Assembly: GCA_902560225.1 (NCBI GenBank)
Contig: CACEKT010000007.1
Coordinates: 1 to 44,214, forward strand
Direction of reading: 5' to 3'
From: an uncultured Pelagibacteraceae bacterium
GTDB lineage: Bacteria; Pseudomonadota; Alphaproteobacteria; Pelagibacterales; Pelagibacteraceae
DNA length: 44,214 nt
Shown here: piece by piece, positions 41,816-44,214 of the stretch
Position numbering within the stretch: position 1 is the first letter of the stretch
Layout of the letters: every line of letters starts with the position of its first letter
Notes under the pieces: model-generated
Told to the model about the DNA's origin: nothing
What the model saw: the letters and a program-made list of their open reading frames with translations, nothing else
The model's database searches: none
Program-made: the position numbers and the translations under genes

Positions 41816-42961
41816 ATGATTAAAGATTTTAGAATAAATATTACCGAAAGTGAGTTATCATTAATTAAAACTAAAATTAAAAATTATCCATGGTCATCAA
41901 CTCAAGATATGGATGGATGGACTCACGGTACAAATAAAAAATATCTAAAAGAACTATGTGATTATTGGATAAAAGATTTTAATTGGAAAGATCACGAAAA
42001 ATTAATTAATAGTTTTTCAAATTTTAAAACTAGCGTTGATGATATAGATATTCACTTCATAAAAGAAGAGGGAAGCGGCAAGAATCCTAAGCCATTATTA
42101 TTAATGCATGGTTGGCCAGGATCAGTTGTTGAATTTTTAGAAATCATAAAACCTTTGGCGCATCCAGAAGAATTTGGTGGAAATATTGATGATGCATTTA
42201 CTGTTATAACACCATCTTTACCTGGTTTTGGTTTTTCTGGTGCGCCCAAAAAACCTATAGGTCCTAGAAAAATAGCTGAAATTTTAAATAAAATGATGAT
42301 CAAAAATTTAAACTATAAAGAATATTGTGCTCAAGGTGGAGATTGGGGAGCTACTATTGCCAATTGGTTGGGTTATGATCATTCAAATAACTGTAAAGCT
42401 ATTCATATTAATTGTTTAACAATGAGACATCCTGAGGGGCCACAAACTAAAGAGGAGAAAGAATGGCAAATAAAATTTGATAAAGATCAAATCATGCAAG
42501 ATGGATACAGAACACAGCAAGCAACTAAACCTCAAACTTTAAGTTATGCAATGTTAGATAGTCCAGTTGGTATTGCAGCATGGATTATTGAAAAGATACA
42601 TGGATGGTCAGATTTAAAAGATAATAATATTGAAAGTGTTTATTCCAAGGATGTTTTGCTAGCAAATATCATGATTTACATTTTGACAAATACATTTAAT
42701 ACTGCTTCTTGGATTTACTTTGGAAGACGAGAAGAAGGTGGTCGTTTTTTTCCAAAAGATTTTAAAAAAATAAATATTCCAACTGGTATTGCAATTTTTC
42801 CAAACGAAATGTCTGAATGGCCTCCTCGATCATATGTTGAAAGAATATTTAATATTAAAAAATGGACCAAAATGAAAAGCGGTGGTCACTTTGCAGCGTT
42901 AGAAAAGCCCAATTTACTTATAGAAGACTTGAGAACGTTTATTAGAGAAATTTTAAAGTAA
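41816..42961 (+). CDS. Epoxide hydrolase (EHN domain, alpha/beta hydrolase fold)
   Basis: A 381-residue epoxide hydrolase. Residues 1-110 hold the EHN domain (RINITESELSLIKTKIKNYPW, and the DIHFIKEEG segment). The hydrolase core has the HGWPGSVVEF oxyanion hole near 98-107, nucleophile Asp in QGGDWGATIANW near 175-186, and the histidine in GGHFAALEKP. The lid carries the tyrosine candidates in the TASWIYFGRREEGG region. It resembles juvenile-hormone/microsomal-type hydrolases. It precedes the BASS symporter by 41 bases. Confidence 0.9.
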   Translation: MIKDFRINITESELSLIKTKIKNYPWSSTQDMDGWTHGTNKKYLKELCDYWIKDFNWKDHEKLINSFSNFKTSVDDIDIHFIKEEGSGKNPKPLLLMHGWPGSVVEFLEIIKPLAHPEEFGGNIDDAFTVITPSLPGFGFSGAPKKPIGPRKIAEILNKMMIKNLNYKEYCAQGGDWGATIANWLGYDHSNNCKAIHINCLTMRHPEGPQTKEEKEWQIKFDKDQIMQDGYRTQQATKPQTLSYAMLDSPVGIAAWIIEKIHGWSDLKDNNIESVYSKDVLLANIMIYILTNTFNTASWIYFGRREEGGRFFPKDFKKINIPTGIAIFPNEMSEWPPRSYVERIFNIKKWTKMKSGGHFAALEKPNLLIEDLRTFIREILK

Positions 42962-43002
42962 ATTTCTTTTAACACCTTTAAAATCAATATATAAATTATT
43001 GT

Positions 43003-43851
43003 ATGGAAATTGTTACAAAGATTGCACCAATAGCTCTTGCATTAATAATGCTAGGTTTAGGCTTGGGACTTTCAATTAAAGATTTCACAAGAATTTTAAG
43101 AAATCCAAATGATTTTATAGTTGGATTTATTTGCCAATTAATTCTTTTACCAATAGTAGCTTACATATTAATTTTAATACTTAAGCTGCCTATAGAAATT
43201 GCTTTGGGATTAATGATAATTGCAGCAGCACCTGGAGGTGTAACTTCAAATGTTTTAACTAAATTTGCAAATGGCGATGTTGCTTTATCAATATCCTTAA
43301 CAGCGGTTATGAGTTTATTAAGTATTATTTCAGTACCTTTTGTAGTTTTAACATCAGCAAACTTGTTAGGATTTGCTGGTATATCATCAGACATTTCAAT
43401 GACTGGTATCGCAGTAAAGATGGCTTTAGTTGTGTCAGTTCCAGTAATTATTGGAATGGTAATAAGAGGTTTTGCAGAAAATTTTATTAATTCTAAAATT
43501 AATTTTATAAATAAAATTACATGGTTATTATTTATAATTGTTTTTGCAGCAATATGGATTGAAGAAAGAAACAATATATTTGATTATCTTGCTCAAGCTG
43601 GTTTGGCAGTATTAATCCTTAATGTTATAATGATGACTTTAGCATATTTTATATCAAAAAAATTTGTAACTGGTATTGCGCAAAGAAAATGTATTTCTTT
43701 AGAGTGTGGTTTGCAAAATGGAACACTGGCAGTGTTTGTGGCAACTTTATTGTTTAACGACGTAGCATACATGGTGCCAACAGCTGCATATGCGTTGATA
43801 ATGTATATTACAGGATTTATATTTATTTATATTTTAAAAAAATCTAATTAA
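43003..43851 (+). CDS. Bile acid:sodium symporter (BASS) family transporter
   Basis: A 282-residue inner-membrane protein of about nine to ten helices. The family signature GVTSNVLTKFANGDVALSISLTAVMSLLSIISVP is present near 80-113, and ECGLQNGTLAVFVATLL near 232-248 matches the conserved E-G-QN Na+-site segment. Bacterial members import organic anions such as bile acids, pyruvate-like acids or pantoate with Na+; substrate here is unknown. Its stop is one base from the convergent winged-helix gene. Confidence 0.9.
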   Translation: MEIVTKIAPIALALIMLGLGLGLSIKDFTRILRNPNDFIVGFICQLILLPIVAYILILILKLPIEIALGLMIIAAAPGGVTSNVLTKFANGDVALSISLTAVMSLLSIISVPFVVLTSANLLGFAGISSDISMTGIAVKMALVVSVPVIIGMVIRGFAENFINSKINFINKITWLLFIIVFAAIWIEERNNIFDYLAQAGLAVLILNVIMMTLAYFISKKFVTGIAQRKCISLECGLQNGTLAVFVATLLFNDVAYMVPTAAYALIMYITGFIFIYILKKSN

Positions 43852-43852
43852 T

Positions 43853-44214
43853 CTACCTAAGATAGCCTGGTATATAATCCTCATCATCATCATTATTATT
43901 ATTAGCATTAATAATTTTTATTTGATTAAAAACTCTGTAAATAAAATTACTTAAACTAAGCATATTTTTATCCAGCATTCGTGATGTTGTTTGAAAAGCA
44001 TTGTCTTTAGCGTCAAATGAAATTAACTTTTTTTCATTAATATGAAGATATTTCTTATCGATTAAAATTTTTAACTTTCTTACAACCGTTGGTCTTGGGA
44101 TACCTGTTATTTCAGAGACAGACATTGCATTTACACCTCTTAAATCTGACCCCATAACCTCTTTATTGAATGATCTAAGTTTTTTTCTTGGATTAAAATT
44201 TTTATTTTTAATTG
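43853..44214 (-). CDS. Winged-helix DNA-binding protein, N-terminus beyond the window
   Basis: The frame is open from the right edge through to a stop at 43853, with no start codon forced in the visible part, so the protein is at least 120 residues and continues out of the window. The visible part has a winged helix-turn-helix: AMSVSEITGIPRPTVVRKLKILIDKKYLHINEKKLISF, with the recognition helix IPRPTVVRKLKIL. The following DNAFQTTSRMLDKNMLSLSNFIYRVFNQI may be a dimerisation helix, and the tail is Asn/Asp rich (NNNNDDDED). It resembles MarR/IclR-type repressors in layout only. Target unknown. Confidence 0.78.
   Translation of the reverse strand, partial: IKNKNFNPRKKLRSFNKEVMGSDLRGVNAMSVSEITGIPRPTVVRKLKILIDKKYLHINEKKLISFDAKDNAFQTTSRMLDKNMLSLSNFIYRVFNQIKIINANNNNDDDEDYIPGYLR

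Noticed and set aside
1-44214. Horizontal transfer, insertion sequence, prophage or CRISPR content
   Set aside because: Base composition and gene style look uniform throughout; no transposase, integrase, direct-repeat array or tRNA-linked attachment site was seen.

Overview
This 44.2 kb window is very AT-rich, almost fully coding, and reads as a piece of a streamlined marine alphaproteobacterium of the SAR11 clade (Candidatus Pelagibacter or a close relative). The evidence is the codon use dominated by A/T, intergenic gaps that are mostly 0-130 bases, convergent genes that abut or overlap, an abundance of ABC-transporter binding-protein genes, and a gene repertoire typical of that clade (ETF-QO, AcuI-like reductase, SfuABC-type iron uptake, ProXVW, TauD/BBOX-like dioxygenase, HpsN-like dehydrogenase). 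I see no tRNA, rRNA, CRISPR array, insertion sequence or phage gene. The longest gene-free stretch is 27969-28224 (256 bases), so no gap exceeds 300 bases.

Layout. 1-981: 3' part of electron-transfer-flavoprotein:ubiquinone oxidoreductase. 983-1825 (minus): DUF2237 protein and HisI. 1903-4416 (plus): FolE, AcuI/YhdH-type reductase, LysR regulator, nearly without gaps. 4486-8573: an iron(III) ABC importer (binding protein, small Cys-rich ORF, permease, ATPase) behind tandem Fur-box-like palindromes. 8583-9583: AzlCD branched-chain amino acid exporter. 9584-10905 (minus): methyltransferase and 1-Cys peroxiredoxin. 11039-13456: sulfide oxidation module (sulfide:quinone oxidoreductase, persulfide dioxygenase, DUF4396 membrane protein). 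13460-14344 (minus): EamA transporter. 14470-20173: 3-hydroxyisobutyrate-dehydrogenase-like reductase, FAH-family protein, PEP carboxylase, CcdA, flavodoxin-fold reductase. 20163-21266 (minus): BBOX-like dioxygenase. 21334-23047: HisN-like phosphatase, DUF924, DUF952. 23044-26203 (minus): SMR-type membrane protein and a run of small proteins (NTF2-like, cupin, unknown, GYD-like, DUF1330, NTF2-like, HCCA-isomerase-like). 26389-27968 (minus): CysE and CysK. 28225-31813: glycine-betaine/proline-type ABC importer ProX-ProV-ProW. 31823-39485: LysE/ArgO exporter, alpha/beta hydrolase, then a sugar-type ABC importer with a mannosyl/glucosylglycerate-hydrolase-like GH63 enzyme. 39482-41743 (minus): phosphate acyltransferase and an HpsN-like sulfopropanediol dehydrogenase. 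41816-43851: epoxide hydrolase and a BASS-family symporter. 43853-44214 (minus): winged-helix protein cut by the window end.

How it works together. Much of the window concerns scavenging and sulfur. There are three binding-protein-dependent importers (iron, betaine-type solute, probable glycoside). There is a route for toxic sulfide (SQR plus persulfide dioxygenase) and a route that assimilates sulfide into cysteine (CysE/CysK). AcuI-like and HpsN-like enzymes could serve degradation of DMSP-derived acrylyl-CoA and dihydroxypropanesulfonate. All three importer operons share one design: the binding-protein gene is followed by a strong RNA hairpin before the membrane-component genes, a plausible way to make much more binding protein than transporter. 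The least explained parts are the small-protein cluster at 24059-26203, the enlarged permeases of the glycoside importer, the N-terminally extended ProW, and an SMR protein that lacks the family's essential glutamate.
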